In this document: positions 12,070 to 25,021 of the stretch, one piece after another
How positions within the stretch are numbered: the stretch's first letter is position 1
Layout of the letters: the number at the start of each line of letters is the position of its first letter
DNA from: Cryptomeria japonica
Taxonomy: Eukaryota > Streptophyta > Pinopsida > Cupressales > Cupressaceae
DNA length: 64,000 nt
Assembly: GCF_030272615.1 (NCBI RefSeq)
Contig: NC_081410.1
Coordinates: 142,881,349 to 142,945,348, forward strand
Direction: 5' to 3'
Position numbers and translations under genes: made by a program
The notes under the pieces: generated by a model
What the model was told of the DNA's origin: nothing
The model's database searches: none
Seen by the model: the letters and a program-made list of their open reading frames with translations, nothing else

Positions 12070-12460
12070 AACTTATGGCAAACCTCAAAAATTACTTCAA
12101 ACACCACTAGTCAAGCCAGCATGCACTTTGGCTCCTTTTATCCTTGGAAAAAGTCAGGAAGAAGAAACCAGGGACGAGGACATCACAAAATGGCTCTACA
12201 AAGACCCTGATACCACATAAATCCCATAGGCTACACTGCCCATAGATAAATATGGCAAAGGCCTTGTTATTATGCAAAGAATGGGCTATGATGGCTAGAG
12301 AACTTTGGGACCTTGCAAGTAAGGAAGGCATGAACCCCTACAACCAAAATTAAAACCCAGGGACAAAATTGGACTTGGTTTTCAGAAAGAAGTTCTTCAT
12401 AAACTCATATTTAAAGGCAAGCCTAGCACCCCATCGTATCAACCTAGTAAGAGGCCACCT

Positions 12461-13030
12461 TTGATTATATCAACAGCACCAAGCACAACACCAACTGCAC
12501 TACCACGGTTGAGGATTCCATCAGTTATATCAACATTACCCACAACATCACCCCCAATACTTGCAAAACCCACAAAACCGACAACACTGCTCATACTACC
12601 TGCAACACCGATCATATTACCTGCAGCACCGATCATATTACCTGCAACACCGATCATATTACTTGCAGCACCAGTCATCCCACCAATCAAACTAACTACC
12701 CCATCAACACCAGCAACAACTACATCCCAAACACTGTTGGTCGCACTAGTATCTCAAAAAGCATCTACAGATCTGGTAAAACCATCAGCAATATCAGTGG
12801 CATCCACCATACCAGCAAATACATCCCCAATAATGCATCAACCCATCACAACGACAATGTTTAACACAAAGGATATCCTAGTTTGGTATAGAAATCGGAT
12901 ACTAGAGAGTGATTCAGAGACCGACTCACATGAGTGGGAATTTGATTCTATACATCTCAATACTTCAAATGAGGAAGACGCATCACCACCTCCACCTTGC
13001 AAAGAAATCCTTGTTTATGGAGAAGTGTAG
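12461..13030 (+). pseudogene. Element A low-complexity linker between protease and RT
   Basis: A 189-codon open stretch in a new frame is rich in Pro, Thr, Ala and Ile, with the peptide PATPIILPAAPIIL repeated. At the DNA level, 21 bp units like CCGATCATATTACCTGCAGC repeat about four times at 12595-12680. It ends in an acidic segment. A frameshift between 12070 and 12460 separates it from the protease. It may be a linker or part of the polyprotein; no domain is recognised. Confidence 0.5.
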
Positions 13031-13054
13031 ATTAAGACCTCTTGGGTTCCTAAA

Positions 13055-15496
13055 TTGGAAACACCTTCCATAGACCCTATGTCACATCCTACGCCTAATT
13101 CTGACAGGGAGAGTACCATCAACGATCTTCACCACAATGTCGTAACCCTGACTGACGCATCTCACGACCTTAACCTGATCAATGAGGTAATGCCTCTTAT
13201 CCATCCTGAACTCATCAAATGGAACCAACCTAATCCTCCATGCCTTGATCAATTCCAAAATGATGAGGCGATCATTGACTTTTTGGAACTAAGGGATAAC
13301 ATACCAAGTGGGGATCACAAAGTTGGATTCGCCATAGAAATTAATAGCGCATCATACTTTGGGACAAATGCCAAACCTTTCAACTGCAAACCTGTCACAA
13401 GAAAACATGGATCTTCCAGTGAAAACCACACAGTGGCACTTGTTGATCGCAAAAAAGTAAAAATAAAGAGTGTATCCGACGATGAAAGCCTCTCTAGGGC
13501 GCCTGAGGATGAAAGGTTTGACATCCTCCCCTCGAGTACAAATCAAGAACGATCGACGATACTCATTGAGGAAACAAAGGAATTCAATGTGGGGACCCCT
13601 GAGATTCCTCACCAAATACATCTAGCATCTCTTTTAACTCCAAAGGAACAACCCAAATTTATAGAGTTCTTCCAGAGGCGTCAGATCAACTTCGCATGGT
13701 CCTATGCAGACATGCCTGGCCTGGATCCAGATTTAGTCATGCATCATCTCATTGTAGAAAAAGGAGCTAAACCTGTTAAATAGAAGCTTGACAAGATGCA
13801 TCCTCAGATTGATGTACTTGTCAAAGCAGAACTAAAGAAACTATTGGATGTTGCTTTTATCAGACCAATTGATTATGTAGATTGGATCTCCAACATAGTA
13901 CCTATTGGTAAACCAAAAGGGGGCATCCGTATCTATATAGATTTCAGAGATCTCAACAAGGAATGTCCTAAAGATGACTTCCCCCTACCAAACATCGATA
14001 TGATCGTGGACTTGATAGCAAGACATGCCCTGCTTTCTCTTATGAATGGTTTTTAAGAGTACAACCAGATAAAGATCGCTCCAAAAGATCAGCATAAAGC
14101 AACCTTCACATGCCCATGGGGAACATACTGTTGGAATGTGATGCCTTTTGGTCTCAAGAATGCAGGAGTGACCTATCAAAGGGCTATGACTACAATATTT
14201 CATGACATGATGCACACGATCATGGAGGACTATGTTGATGACTTACTAGCAAAATCATTAACAAGAGAAGGTCATCTTGCTATATTAGATAAAATCTTTG
14301 AGAGACTAGAACAATATCATGTTCGACTCAACCCAAAGAAATGTGTCTTTGGAGTGACCTTGGGGAAGCTTCTAGAATACATTGTCTCAAGCAAAGGTAT
14401 TGAGGTCGATCCAACCAAAGTCAAAGCAATCATGGAGATGCCACCTCCTAGGAACATCAGTCAATTAAGGACATTACAAGGGCGGCTACAATCCATCCGA
14501 AGATTCATTGCACAACTAGCTGATAAGTGCCATCCCTTTAAACATCTGTTACACAAGAATATCCGCTTTCAATGGGTTACAAGATGCCAACAAGCATTCC
14601 AGATGCTCAAAGACTACTTAATGAACACACCATTGTTGATCCCACCCGATCCTGACAGACCGCTCTTGTTATATATCTTAGCTACAAACACAGCATTGGG
14701 AGTACTATTAGCACAACATAATGCAGAAGGGAAAGAGTGTGCAGTATACTACATCTCTTGCACACTAGTTGGCTATGAAATCAATTACACATCTATTAAG
14801 CAAGCTTGCCTAGCAGTAATCCTGGCAGCTACCAAATTAAGGCACTACCTATTGACACATAAGGTACAACTCATTGCAAAGATTGATCCACTGAAGTATC
14901 TACTCAGTCAGGAAGCATTGATAGGTTGCTTGGCCAAATGGGTGATGATTCTAAGTGAATTTGACATTGAGTATGTGGATCATAAGGCTATAAAGGGCCA
15001 AGTTATTGCAGATCAGTTGGTCGATGCACCGCTCAAAGGTGACCATCCTCTTGTTTCTAACTTCTTAGACGAAGAGATCTTCATGATCACAACTACACAA
15101 CCCTGGAAGTTATATTTTGATGAATCATATACTAGACGTGGCTCGGGGGCAGGCATTCTATTTATCACACCTCAAGGTGATAGCATCCCGAAGTCTTATA
15201 GGATAACTTTTTCATGCACAAACAACATAGCTGAGTATGAGGCCTTGATCACAGGACTCCGACTAGCTGTACAATTGAAGTTAAAAGAGCTACAAGTATA
15301 TGGCGACTCTCAACTGGTCATCCGACAGGTCACCAATGAATATCAGACCAAGGATAATAAGCTTATGCCATATAAGCAAATGGTGGATACTTTCAAGGCA
15401 TCCTTTACCACTATCACTTTTGAGCAAATACCCAAAGATCATAATCAAGTTGCTGACGTTATGGCCACAATTGCATCTCTCCTAGATCTTCCATAG
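13055..15496 (+). pseudogene. Element A reverse transcriptase, RNase H and archaeal-type RNase H
   Basis: All parts lie in one frame, with stops at 13781-13783, 14054-14056 and 15494-15496. RT spans about 13680-14560: KLLDVAFIRPI, GGIRIYIDFRDLN, MPFGLKNAG and YVDD at 14231-14242. The connection and normal RNase H follow at about 14570-15010, with the motif LYILATNTALG where an Asp is usual, so one catalytic residue may be lost. A second RNase H follows at 15100-15490: WKLYFDES, TNNIAEYEALI and VYGDSQL, which is the plant/archaeal type. The double RNase H places the element in the Tat lineage. The enzyme would copy the element RNA and remove it. Confidence 0.92.
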
Positions 15497-16853
15497 AATT
15501 CAACATGCTACGAGTTCTTGGTGGAACAACTTTGGATTCCCGCTTATGATATCCCTGAATCTGAGATGATATGTCGCCTTACCGGTTCCGATTGCCCATG
15601 GTATGGTGAGTTCTTTACTTACTTACGCGATCACACACTTCCTTCTAACCAATCAAATAACCAACATAAGACCTTTATCCGCCAAACCGCCTGATATACC
15701 ATCATCGCTGAAACCCTATACCGACGTAGTCTCGATGGTACTCTCCTTCGATGTTTAGAGCAGGATGAGATAACAAAGGCCTTGGAAGAGGTACATGAAG
15801 GAATTTGTGGACTCACTCCAACGGTCCTTCACTAGCCAAGAAGATCATGCATGTAGGATACTACTGGCCATCCATGGAAAAAGACTCATGTTACTTCATT
15901 AGAAAATGTAAGAAATGTCAAGTTCATGGGGACTTGATACATGCACCAGCATAGGAATTGCAACCAATCACAACACCATGGCCTTTTTGTTAGTGGGGAC
16001 TTGACCTTGTGGGTAAAATCCATCCATTTTCATCCAACAGTCATAAGTTCATCATTACCGCTACCGAATATTTCACAAAGTGGATCAAAGCTGTTCCACT
16101 TACTCAAGTTACCGACAAACAAATCACCTCATTCATCCTTAATTACATCATCTTCCGGTATGGTGTACCCATGTCCATCATTATAGATAACATAATCCCA
16201 TTCAAAAACCAAGACGTCTGTGAACTCTGTGAGAAATTTCACATCCAACACCGCTTCTCCACCCCATATTACACACAAGGCAATGGTCAGGCCAAAGCAT
16301 CAAACAAGAACATATTAAGGACCTCAAGAAGACAGTTAATGATGCTGGCCATGATTGGAACATACAATTGAATCCAACACTATTGACATATCGAACTAGC
16401 ATTCATACCCCTACAGGCGCAACTCCCTATTCACTGGTCTATGGAGCAGAAGCTATAATGCCTATTGAGGTTGAGATACCATCTCTACGAGTTTCCTTGC
16501 ATAATCTCATAGATGATGAAGCATACAGAGTATCACGTCTTCAAGACTTAGAACTGCTTGATGAGAAGCGACAAGCTGCATACAACCACCTCAAAGCATA
16601 TTAGCAGCGCATGAGCCGTAGCTACAATCATTGAGTCAAGCCTCACACATTTGAGGTAGGTAATATTGTTCTAAGGGAAAGTCCTCATAACCAACCAAAC
16701 AGAGAACACCAAGGCAAGTTTGAATCAAACTGGCCGGGTCCATATGTCATCACTGATGTATTTGGGTCTGGGGCATATCAGTTGGCTACTTCAAAAGGGG
16801 AACCACTAGCAAATCCGATCAATAGCATGCACCTCAAACGGTTTCATACATAA
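15497..16853 (+). pseudogene. Element A integrase
   Basis: The N-terminal zinc-binding region (15780-15960) shows EEVHEG and CKKCQVHG. Frameshifts follow near 15812 and near 16330. The catalytic core carries WGLDLVGK (about 15994-16017) and the second Asp near 16186. In the third catalytic motif Glu is replaced by Lys (NGQAKASN, codon 16294-16296). The C-terminal part (16368-16853) has YRTSIHTPTGATPYSLVYG and ends with GAYQLATSKG and HLKRFHT. No chromodomain is seen, as expected for Tat. It would have inserted the cDNA. Confidence 0.88.
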
Positions 16854-18968
16854 GCTGTACAGAGCATCAAGATCCAATACATATCAGAAAAACACTAAAA
16901 ACATTCAGAAAATGTCCTAAAGAAAATACAAAAAAAATCAAAAAAATCATCAAAATAGTAAAGAAAAATCATGCATCCAAATGGTGAACAACCACTCCGG
17001 TGGAACCTTGGGTAAGTGCGATGGTGAAAACCTGGCAAACAAGCAACACTCGTAAAGGCTATGGCTCCATTGTCTTTCGAACTTATTGCGATTACATTCA
17101 TTGCATCCATTCGTCCATCATTTAAACCATGGCTTATTATTGATTTGCAATCAGGGTTAGTACTTCATGCATCTTGCATCTTGCTTTTCATAGTAATATC
17201 TAAAATGGGGGCAATTCTCTTGACCTATTGATGGAAGCGGATTATACGTTACTTGTGATTCATTGAGTTCTTCATCCAAAAACATTCAAAAACACATCAA
17301 AAATTAAAAAAACATTAAAAAACACATCAAAAATCCAAACACATTATAAAACATCAAAAATCAATCAAAAACATGGCAACGCATACAATCCTTTGTACAT
17401 ACGCATCGCCACAGACATCAAACAAACATTTTGAGCTACTCAAATGATGATCACTTATCAAAACAAATCAACACAAATCAACACAGGTACACACAACTGT
17501 CTTAACAAGGATGCATCCTTCCTTACCAAAAACAAAGACATGATGAAAAAATTTCTTTGACAAGAAAATTTTGTTTTAAGTTATCAAGTACTTAGTTGGT
17601 TTGTTAGTTATTTATTCATTCATATCAGGTTCCTATGCTACTCTGGGATATCCACTAGTGATTAGAGTAATTCAGGATGGTTCCTCAGTATCTTTTGTTT
17701 GTTATCTACGAATTGTTCCAATGAAGTTCTGGGGCATGTACTAATGGTGTCTACGTGAGAATTTCACTAAGCTACATGATCATATGCAAAATACAATCAT
17801 GGATCATTATGGCTTGCTGACTACAATGTATACCTCGACCATTTGCCCATGAACTAGAATGGAGGGTCCATATTCTTTATCTATGCTGCTTGCTGACAGG
17901 TACGATGCTCCAAACTTGGTTCCTACTGCCTCATCCAAGATTGATACTACCCTACTCAATGATGAAAAATAAAGCACTATGGATCGTCATTTCATCTCAT
18001 ATGTATATATTGCATTCCATCCATCCATACATCCATATAGCTACATAGCATTCATACATAGTAATGACAATGCATACTCTATTTCACTCTTCTTCCATAG
18101 GAATGAGTCATAGGTCCTCCATATCCTCTATCTAACATCGAATCCCCCCTCACCCTCCCTATCTAGGTCATCATCATAATCTCTTCATTGTTTCCCCTCA
18201 ACCCAATCAAGCTAGTTACTCTATCAACATAGTTACATCAACTCATGCACACCTAGACTATCAATAGATACTTTGATCAAGTATCTTCGGATCTCAACAG
18301 GTTATCGATCATGAAAAACCTAGACTACAACAAACATTTATCATAATGACCTAGTCTCAACGGGGCTGCTATGATTCACCACAAACAATCTACAACGCAA
18401 ACACTATCAATTGATCAAACCAATCAAACACAATCAAAATGGGCAATTATATCAATTGTCTAAGTCTCACCGAGTATTTTGCTTCAAATACCTTGACTTC
18501 ATTAGGCAATTACATCAATTGTCTAAGTCTCATCAGGTCACTTTGATTCACTTACTCAAACTGTATCTTGTCCAAGCGAACAACTAACGTCAACTGTCAC
18601 GCTTTGACTCAACTAGGGCAATTTAATCGATTGCACCAGATTGTCTAACCAATTTTGATCAATTGTACAGTATCAATCAAAATCACACACTACCTTTGCA
18701 CTCTATCTTTTGCATGACCTAAGGATACTCGTTGGCTTTCCCTTTCTCTGTATTCACTCTAATTTCTCCCATTTTTTCAACATTCTTGCTAAATTCTTCT
18801 ATTCTATCTCCCCTCCCCTTGTTCATATTTTTCGAGAGATCGCCCAATTTTTTGCAATTTTTGGCCCATCTCTCAAGGGGGCATACCACCCATTAAATTA
18901 ACATTTATGGGGCATATTTCTTCGCACCTATTTTTCTTTCTTTGTAACAACGCGATAAACTGCACCAT
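16854..18968 (+). other. Element A 3' non-coding region
   Basis: About 2.1 kb lie between the integrase stop and the polypurine tract. It includes A-rich repeats (AACACATCAAAAAT and relatives, 16890-17360), CATCCATACATC repeats (18010-18060) and a duplicated phrase CAATTGTCTAAGTCTCA (near 18455 and 18517). No conserved frame is visible. Confidence 0.75.
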
Positions 18969-18984
18969 CTCAAAGAGGGGCAAA
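18969..18984 (+). promoter_or_regulatory. Element A polypurine tract
   Basis: TCAAAGAGGGGCAAA directly precedes the TGTAGTC start of the 3' LTR. It would prime plus-strand DNA synthesis. Confidence 0.7.
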
Positions 18985-20749
18985 TGTAGTCACATAAATC
19001 TGTCCACTTAATTAAATGAATATTTAGTATTTATTTGATTATTTAACCATCAATCAATAATTAATTAAATTAATATTTAATTAATTCATCTTAACCCTCT
19101 TCTCCTATTAATTAAATAAATTATTCAATTTATTTGATTTAATTCACTTAACCAAATTCAGACCATTAATTAAATAAATAAATCATATTTGTTTAAATTA
19201 AATCTTCTCTCTCCCCCAAAATCCCATCTCTCACATTTAAATAAATTAGCATTTATTTAAATCACCTTTATCCTCCACCCACTTGCATTTTTCTACAAAT
19301 GCAAGTTGCACAACTATTTTAAATAAATAAATTATTTATTTAAAATCCTATTTATCCTCACCCACTTGAAACCTTAATGGCTTCCCTTAAAGTCTTCAAA
19401 CGTAATGGCTTCCTTCTAGAGTCTTCTTAAGTCTTTAGTGGTTTCCTTAAAATCTTTAAACTTAATGGCTTCTTTCTAGAGTCTTCTTAAGCCTTTAATG
19501 GTTTCCCTTAAATTCTTCGAACTTAATGGCTTCTTTCTAGAGTCTTCTTAAGCCTTTAATGGTTTCCCTCAAAGTCTTCAAATATTTAATACTTTATCTT
19601 CCTTTTTCTCATGTAAATAAATTAATATTTATTTAAATAAAATCCAAAATTCACATTCACATTTAAATAAATTAATATTTATTTAAATATCTATCCAAAT
19701 GCAAATTACACCATTTAATTGAAATAATTGATTTTATTTTAATTGAAAATCCCAAAATTCCTCCCACTTGCATGCCTAAATCCCTTCTAGATTCTTCTAA
19801 CTCCTTCTAATTAGCCTAATCCTATCCTAATCATTGTCACATTCCTAAATAAAAGGAAGTAACTTCTCAAAAACCTCCAAAGTCTTCAATAACCATTAAA
19901 GGCTTTATATCTTCAAATGGTTAACCTCTAAAGTCTTCTAAACCATTAAAGGCTCTTACATAACCATTTATGGTTAACTTGCCTTTTTACCTTTGGTTAG
20001 AGACTTTCCTCTAACTTAACCATCCTTTTGACTCATGGGTCTCTTCAAAGCATTTATTTCTTTGACTAAGGTAACCATTTAACCCTTGCACATTCATTTA
20101 TCCCTTAGATAAAAGGAATAACAATTAACCTAACCCTAACCCAACCCCCTAGGGTAACCATCATGTCCCCTCAAGCATTTAATGCTCCTTATCTCTCCTT
20201 TCAAGCCTCCTCATGGCGACACTTGTCAACATGGGATTGGGTTAAAAGTCTCACATGGATTGAATATCTTTCAATCCCAACCCTTGTTAAGATTGCTCAA
20301 TCTTAACCCTTCATTTCCCCATTTCTTCTATAAATAGAACCCTTATCCTGAAACAAAGAAGGAAGCATTAGAGTATTGTTACTATACTGGTATTAGCATA
20401 AAGCTTTTTCATAGCATCACTATATCTACACTTGCATAGCATTTATTTATCATATCCAACCATCTTGAATCTCCATATGGCATCCATGGCTAGTGCTAAA
20501 AGACGAGAGCTACACTCATTTGAGACTTGGAGAGGGGAGAAACAAGGGAGAAGCATCAAAAGACATCATGGAAGCATCTTAGGGAGGCTCTTCTCCTTTC
20601 TTTTGTTTTGTTAAACTTCTTTCATGCTTTTTGAAATCTCTTTTGATATGTTTGGAATGGTTTTTAGTTCTTTGTTTTGGTTTTATGGTTGAAACTAACT
20701 TATTAACATTGAACTTTGTTGTTGCCTTGTCCCCATTTCCATGACATCA
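18985..20749 (+). repeat. Element A 3' LTR
   Basis: 1765 bp, TGTAGTCACATAAAT to ATGACATCA, with a TATA box at 20329. It is longer than the 5' copy mainly because of one extra 61 bp unit at 19370-19590 and a short extra ATTGATTTTATTTTAATTG insert near 19725. The target duplicate CTTTC follows at 20750-20754. The short ORF at 20432-20614 has a shifted, broken counterpart in the 5' LTR and is not a gene. Confidence 0.95.
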
Positions 20750-20754
20750 CTTTC

Positions 20755-21440
20755 CATTATTTTTTAAGATTTTACTGATATGTTGATTTCATCAATTAAA
20801 CTCATCAATATGAAATACCAAGATGCATAATAAACAAATAACACAACCACAAATGAAACATCAGATTACATATGTGGAAAACCCAAATGGGAAAAACTAT
20901 GAATAATGTTAGCTCTCAAGATAATATAACTAGTTGTATGGTGTTTACAAAAGGGGTGGCTGACTGTCGGATGGCTTGCTGCCAGATTACAAAAGTGGCT
21001 CACTACAATAGAAAATAGTGAACTGAGGGAAATTGCATCTCCTAATCCATGGGTCAATTCCATATAAATCTCAAATAAAAACACAAAATTCACAAGAGAT
21101 CCAGTAAAGGATTACTATTGCATTGTCCATAATCACCAGCAACAAATCCAATAAGGTATTACTACATTTCTTTATTTAACCAATCACTTGTAGCACGTCT
21201 GATGAAGGATTACTACAACACTATGTGCATTCTAAGTCTTCTATATACTCCTTCACTCACACAAATACTTTTGTTACTACAACTACTTCATTTTCCACAA
21301 CTCTATCATCTACACACTCTTCTCTGTTAATTTTCCTACACACCTTCTATATGGATATATATCGGTAAGCTCATACACCAAGATAATATGTTGGCCAAAC
21401 ACAAATGATTTACACAATAATATGTTGCTCAGATCAACAT
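20755..21440 (-). repeat. Element F LTR (minus strand), outer part, displaced by element A
   Basis: On the minus strand this contains TTTTTCCCATTTGGGTTTTC (about 20875-20897), the same phrase that elements B and V have near their LTR ends. Joined across element A it leads straight into the C-rich end tract at 5120-5140. The outer boundary is not certain; AACATGTTGATCTGAGC on the minus strand near 21440 is one candidate start. Confidence 0.4.
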
Positions 21441-21934
21441 GTTATCTAATAAATCCTTAACTAAAAACATGATAACAAAGTCAGCCTCCACATGATCTTC
21501 TACATGCTCCCTTCACTCATTTCATTTGTTGATGCATACACCTTAATTATTGAAACAAAACATGGGTCTACCGAACCCATAGATATGAACCCATAAGCAC
21601 AAAAATCCAAGCATAACAACTCCTAACTCCAAGATACAGATACCACAAATGTCAGAAGATGAATCATGATAGATACAATCAGGTATAACTGATACTGAAA
21701 CTCACACAGCTGATATCAGAATATAATACAAACCAAAATAAGCACAATTCAAGATTTTGGAGATTGAGGATCTTCTAGAAATAACTCCAGTAGATCAACT
21801 ATTCCTTAATGCTTCATATCTCATTAATACTCGACTAGCAATACAAAAACTGCTTCAACAACATACACCATTCGATCCTAGCCGAATAACTAGGTTTGAC
21901 ATCAATGACAACAATGATAGTATTCACACAATTC

Positions 21935-21936
<2 letters not shown>
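21441..21936. other. No gene recognised
   Basis: AT-rich DNA with short accidental frames only. It may include the last part of element F's LTR or its flank. Confidence 0.5.

Positions 21937-21988
<52 letters not shown>
21937..21988 (+). repeat. (GA)n microsatellite, about 26 units
   Basis: A pure AG dinucleotide run, followed to about 22145 by looser purine-rich sequence with GAGAGAGA patches. The Arg-Glu and Ser-Leu frames across it are artefacts of the repeat. Confidence 0.98.
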
Positions 21989-21989
<1 letters not shown>

Positions 21990-24810
21990 AAATAGACAGA
22001 GATAGCTTGATAGATACATAAATAGAGATAGAGCGGGGGCAGGGAAGGAGAGAGTGAGACACTTGAGATAGAGAGGGAGAGACCTAGGATACTTGAAATA
22101 GAAAGAGAAAGGGAGGGGTAGGGAGAGAGAGTTAAAGGGAAGTAGGCGAAGAGAGCGAGTAGAATGTAAAATTTCAACTATCTATCATCAACTATAAATA
22201 ATAAAATCTAAGCCTTAGTCAAAGAGGGAGAGAGAGAGATTAAAATTGTTAATGCAAGACATTTTGTGAACACCAAATTTGGCATGCCCCAAACTAAAAA
22301 TTGTATTTTTTTTTTAATTTGGTGCATGCAAAATATAGCGTGTACCAAGTTGACTACCTTAGGAAACACTAAGCCTTAAGCTTGTATTTTCCTTAGGCAT
22401 CCAACTCAAAGGCTTGGACGACCTTCTCAAGCTTGAGATGTATTTTTTTTTAAACATGCAAAATTTTCACACATTTTTGTTCATGCTCTCCGTAAATTTT
22501 TCACATGTTTTAATGCAAATAAAAATGAACACCATGGCATCATTAATCTCTCTCTTAGCTATCCAACCATATAATTGTTTCACATTTTGATTATGTTAAG
22601 GTTTTCATCTCTAATTTCTTTTGTTAGTGTGTCTGTTTTTTGTCAAAAACCAACATGTCATATTTTGGGCATAGATTTTGACTCATTCGTCAAATTTTGA
22701 AACAAAACACATTTTTGGAAATTATACTCCATTCTATAAAATTTATAAAAAAAAAAAAAATTTCAATTAGTTTTCACAAATTTTAGGGGGAGCACACTCA
22801 AATTTCTATTTTTCAGGATGTGTCCACTTCGAAAATAAGTAAAAGATCATATTTTCATTAAAAATAGCTAAAAAATCTGGCATGAACTACATGGTGTTAG
22901 CTAATTTCTCACTAGAGCGATTTTAGAAATTTCAAAAAAAAAATTGACATTTTAGGGGGAGCACACCAAGTGCTATGTTATGTTTTTCGTGAAAAAAACA
23001 ATATCATTTTGTGTGCTTCCTCTCTTTGAAACCCTTAATCTCCATCACTTTCAAAACAAATTAGTAGTTTAGAAAGTAGACTATAGAACTACTACTCTTG
23101 TTACTGTTGCAACTTCACATTTTGTGTGTAACCATTTTCATTTTTTTGTCGAAGTTTAGCTAAAAAATAATATAAAAAAAAGTGGCATCTTAACACCTCT
23201 TTTTGGTCCCTTATCTTGGTGCACTTACCCTATATTCATACCGCATAACTTAAATGATGCTAAATTCCTCCAATGAACATTTAAAATTTTAAAAATTCTT
23301 TAGTGTTGTATCCTATTAAATATTTGAATTTCTACTTAAGCTTGCCAAACATCGATCTCTATTCTCTTGGTTAGAGCTAATTTAATGAATGTGTCTCTTC
23401 ATTTTCCATTTCATTGCCTTATTTCTCCTCTCATAATCTCTCTAAGGATTCTTCATCCTATCTCCCTATACATTTGTACTCCCATTCTATATATAATTCT
23501 ATAATCCTTTATTTTATTGCACATTTTGTATCTCAATACAAGTCCCCCTAACTCTATTATTTAAATCTATGAACCCGAGGCCAATTTAAACCTTGTTAAC
23601 ATTAAGGTGGACATATAAGATCTATGTGTAAACACAATCATGCAAAGATATTGACTTCTCCATCCATAACATTATTATAAAACTATATGGAAGACCTTAA
23701 TGTGTTATAATATTTATTAGAGTTCCTAAATCCCATTGCTTTGTTAAGATATTGTAAAGTTGGACCAACAATAGAAATCTATAGATTGTGGCTTATAGAG
23801 GATAAAAGTTTGCTTCCCAATGTCTAAGGAAAACACCAATTTCATTCATCATCCACAACCACCCTTCAAAAAAAAATTATTAGCACTTTTTGTTAGGAAA
23901 TTCAATAAAAAATAATTCCTTTGGCGACAATTTACGTTTTGTATTACCATCTAAATTATCATAAATTCATTCTCTAATATGTTCCTTCACTAACTGGCAA
24001 ATTGCAAATTAAAAACTGTAAAAAGAAAATCACAATCTTGGAGATGACTCTTCATAGTGTAATAATGAATCTTCAATTTCTATCATTGGACCTACTAGAT
24101 TGTAAGCTACAAGTTTCTTCTCCAATTGAATTGTATTAGCTTCTATATGACATTTGGGGAGCTTGATTCCACCATTTTCCTCCACCCAAAGCTTTTTTTA
24201 CCTCATTTTCAATTTGACTTTGTACCAAAACTAGTTTGTGGCTCTAGTAGGGTTTTTGTAAAACTTCTAGTGATATTTGTTGCCTTGCCGATAGTTTCCA
24301 TACATGATTTTTTTATGAGGGTGAATTCTATCATTTGGTTGTTGATCTAGAACTCTCTCTATTTGGGAGTTTAAGACTACCTTTGGGTACACTTGCTTCC
24401 CCATCGATATATCTCCCTATTTTGGCTGCACCTCCAATCTTCAATTTTGTTTTTAATGATCCTATACTTTGCAATGTCTTGACTTCCAAGGGTTTTTCTC
24501 TACCTTTAAAAAAATTATGTTTCCACTCACATTGTTCTATATATACCTCTTTGTCCCAATCTACCCTTCAAAATTTCAATCAAAACTTCTTACTAATTCT
24601 GACATAATTACACATAAAATCATCAATTTTTTTTTATATTAATTTTTAATATCTATATTTTTTATTGATTAAAAATCAAATTTAATACCACATTTAATTT
24701 CTTGAAATTTCATAATTTAATTATTGTTGCATGGAAATTAGTGAAATCTTTTATTTTCAATGATATATATGTTTAGAAGGATAATCCTTATTTCGATAAT
24801 ATAGGGATAA
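21989..24810. other. AT-rich intergenic DNA, no gene recognised
   Basis: No frame over about 90 codons, no clear LTR ends and no conserved motif. Two GGGGGAGCACAC phrases (near 22785 and 22965) resemble polypurine tracts, but no LTR start follows them. Confidence 0.6.
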
Positions 24811-24822
24811 TATTACCCAATC

Positions 24823-25021
24823 ATGAGACCCTTGAGGCTATCTCATTCGATCACAGTCGCTACTTTAGGTAGTAGAGGTTGTGAGTTCAACTCCTGATTT
24901 GCCCACGGTGTGGAAGGGGGTTCATTGCACATCACTCGAGAGATTATAGGGGGACTCGTCCTGTAAAAAGTTAAGAACGTTGTTGTTGGGCTAAACTCTC
25001 AATTCCTCTTGATAAAAAAAG
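24823..25021 (+). mobile_element. Probable tRNA-derived SINE
   Basis: The 5' part has an A-box-like GAGGCTATCTCATTCG (from 24833) and a good B-box-like GAGTTCAACTCC (24882-24893), about 48 bp apart, the internal promoter pattern of RNA polymerase III. It ends with TTCCTCTTGATAAAAAAA. The flanks TATTACCCAATC (24811-24822) and TATTACCTATTC (25022-25033) form a 12 bp imperfect target duplication. About 200 bp is a typical plant SINE length. The family was not identified. Confidence 0.7.

Larger units (their letters stand above)
5172..20749 (+). mobile_element. Element A: complete but decayed Tat-type Ty3/Gypsy retrotransposon, 15.6 kb
   Basis: Two LTRs (5172-6874 and 18985-20749) flank an internal region with gag, protease, RT, RNase H, a second RNase H and integrase in Gypsy order. 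The direct repeat CTTTC lies on both sides (5167-5171 and 20750-20754). The extra archaeal-type RNase H after the normal one is a known mark of the plant Tat lineage. Internal size is inflated by a 2.6 kb leader and a 2.1 kb non-coding 3' part, also usual for Tat. Many stops and at least three frameshifts make it non-autonomous today. Confidence 0.93.

Noticed and set aside
21757-22177. ORFs with Arg-Glu repeats (plus) and Ser-Leu repeats (minus)
   Set aside because: They only read through the (GA)n microsatellite and purine-rich flank; no start context or conserved domain.
22780-22980. Two GGGGGAGCACAC tracts as polypurine tracts of another LTR element
   Set aside because: No TG start, LTR or coding remains next to them.
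24833-24905. tRNA gene
   Set aside because: Box-like motifs are present but no cloverleaf with an acceptor stem could be formed; a SINE head explains it better.
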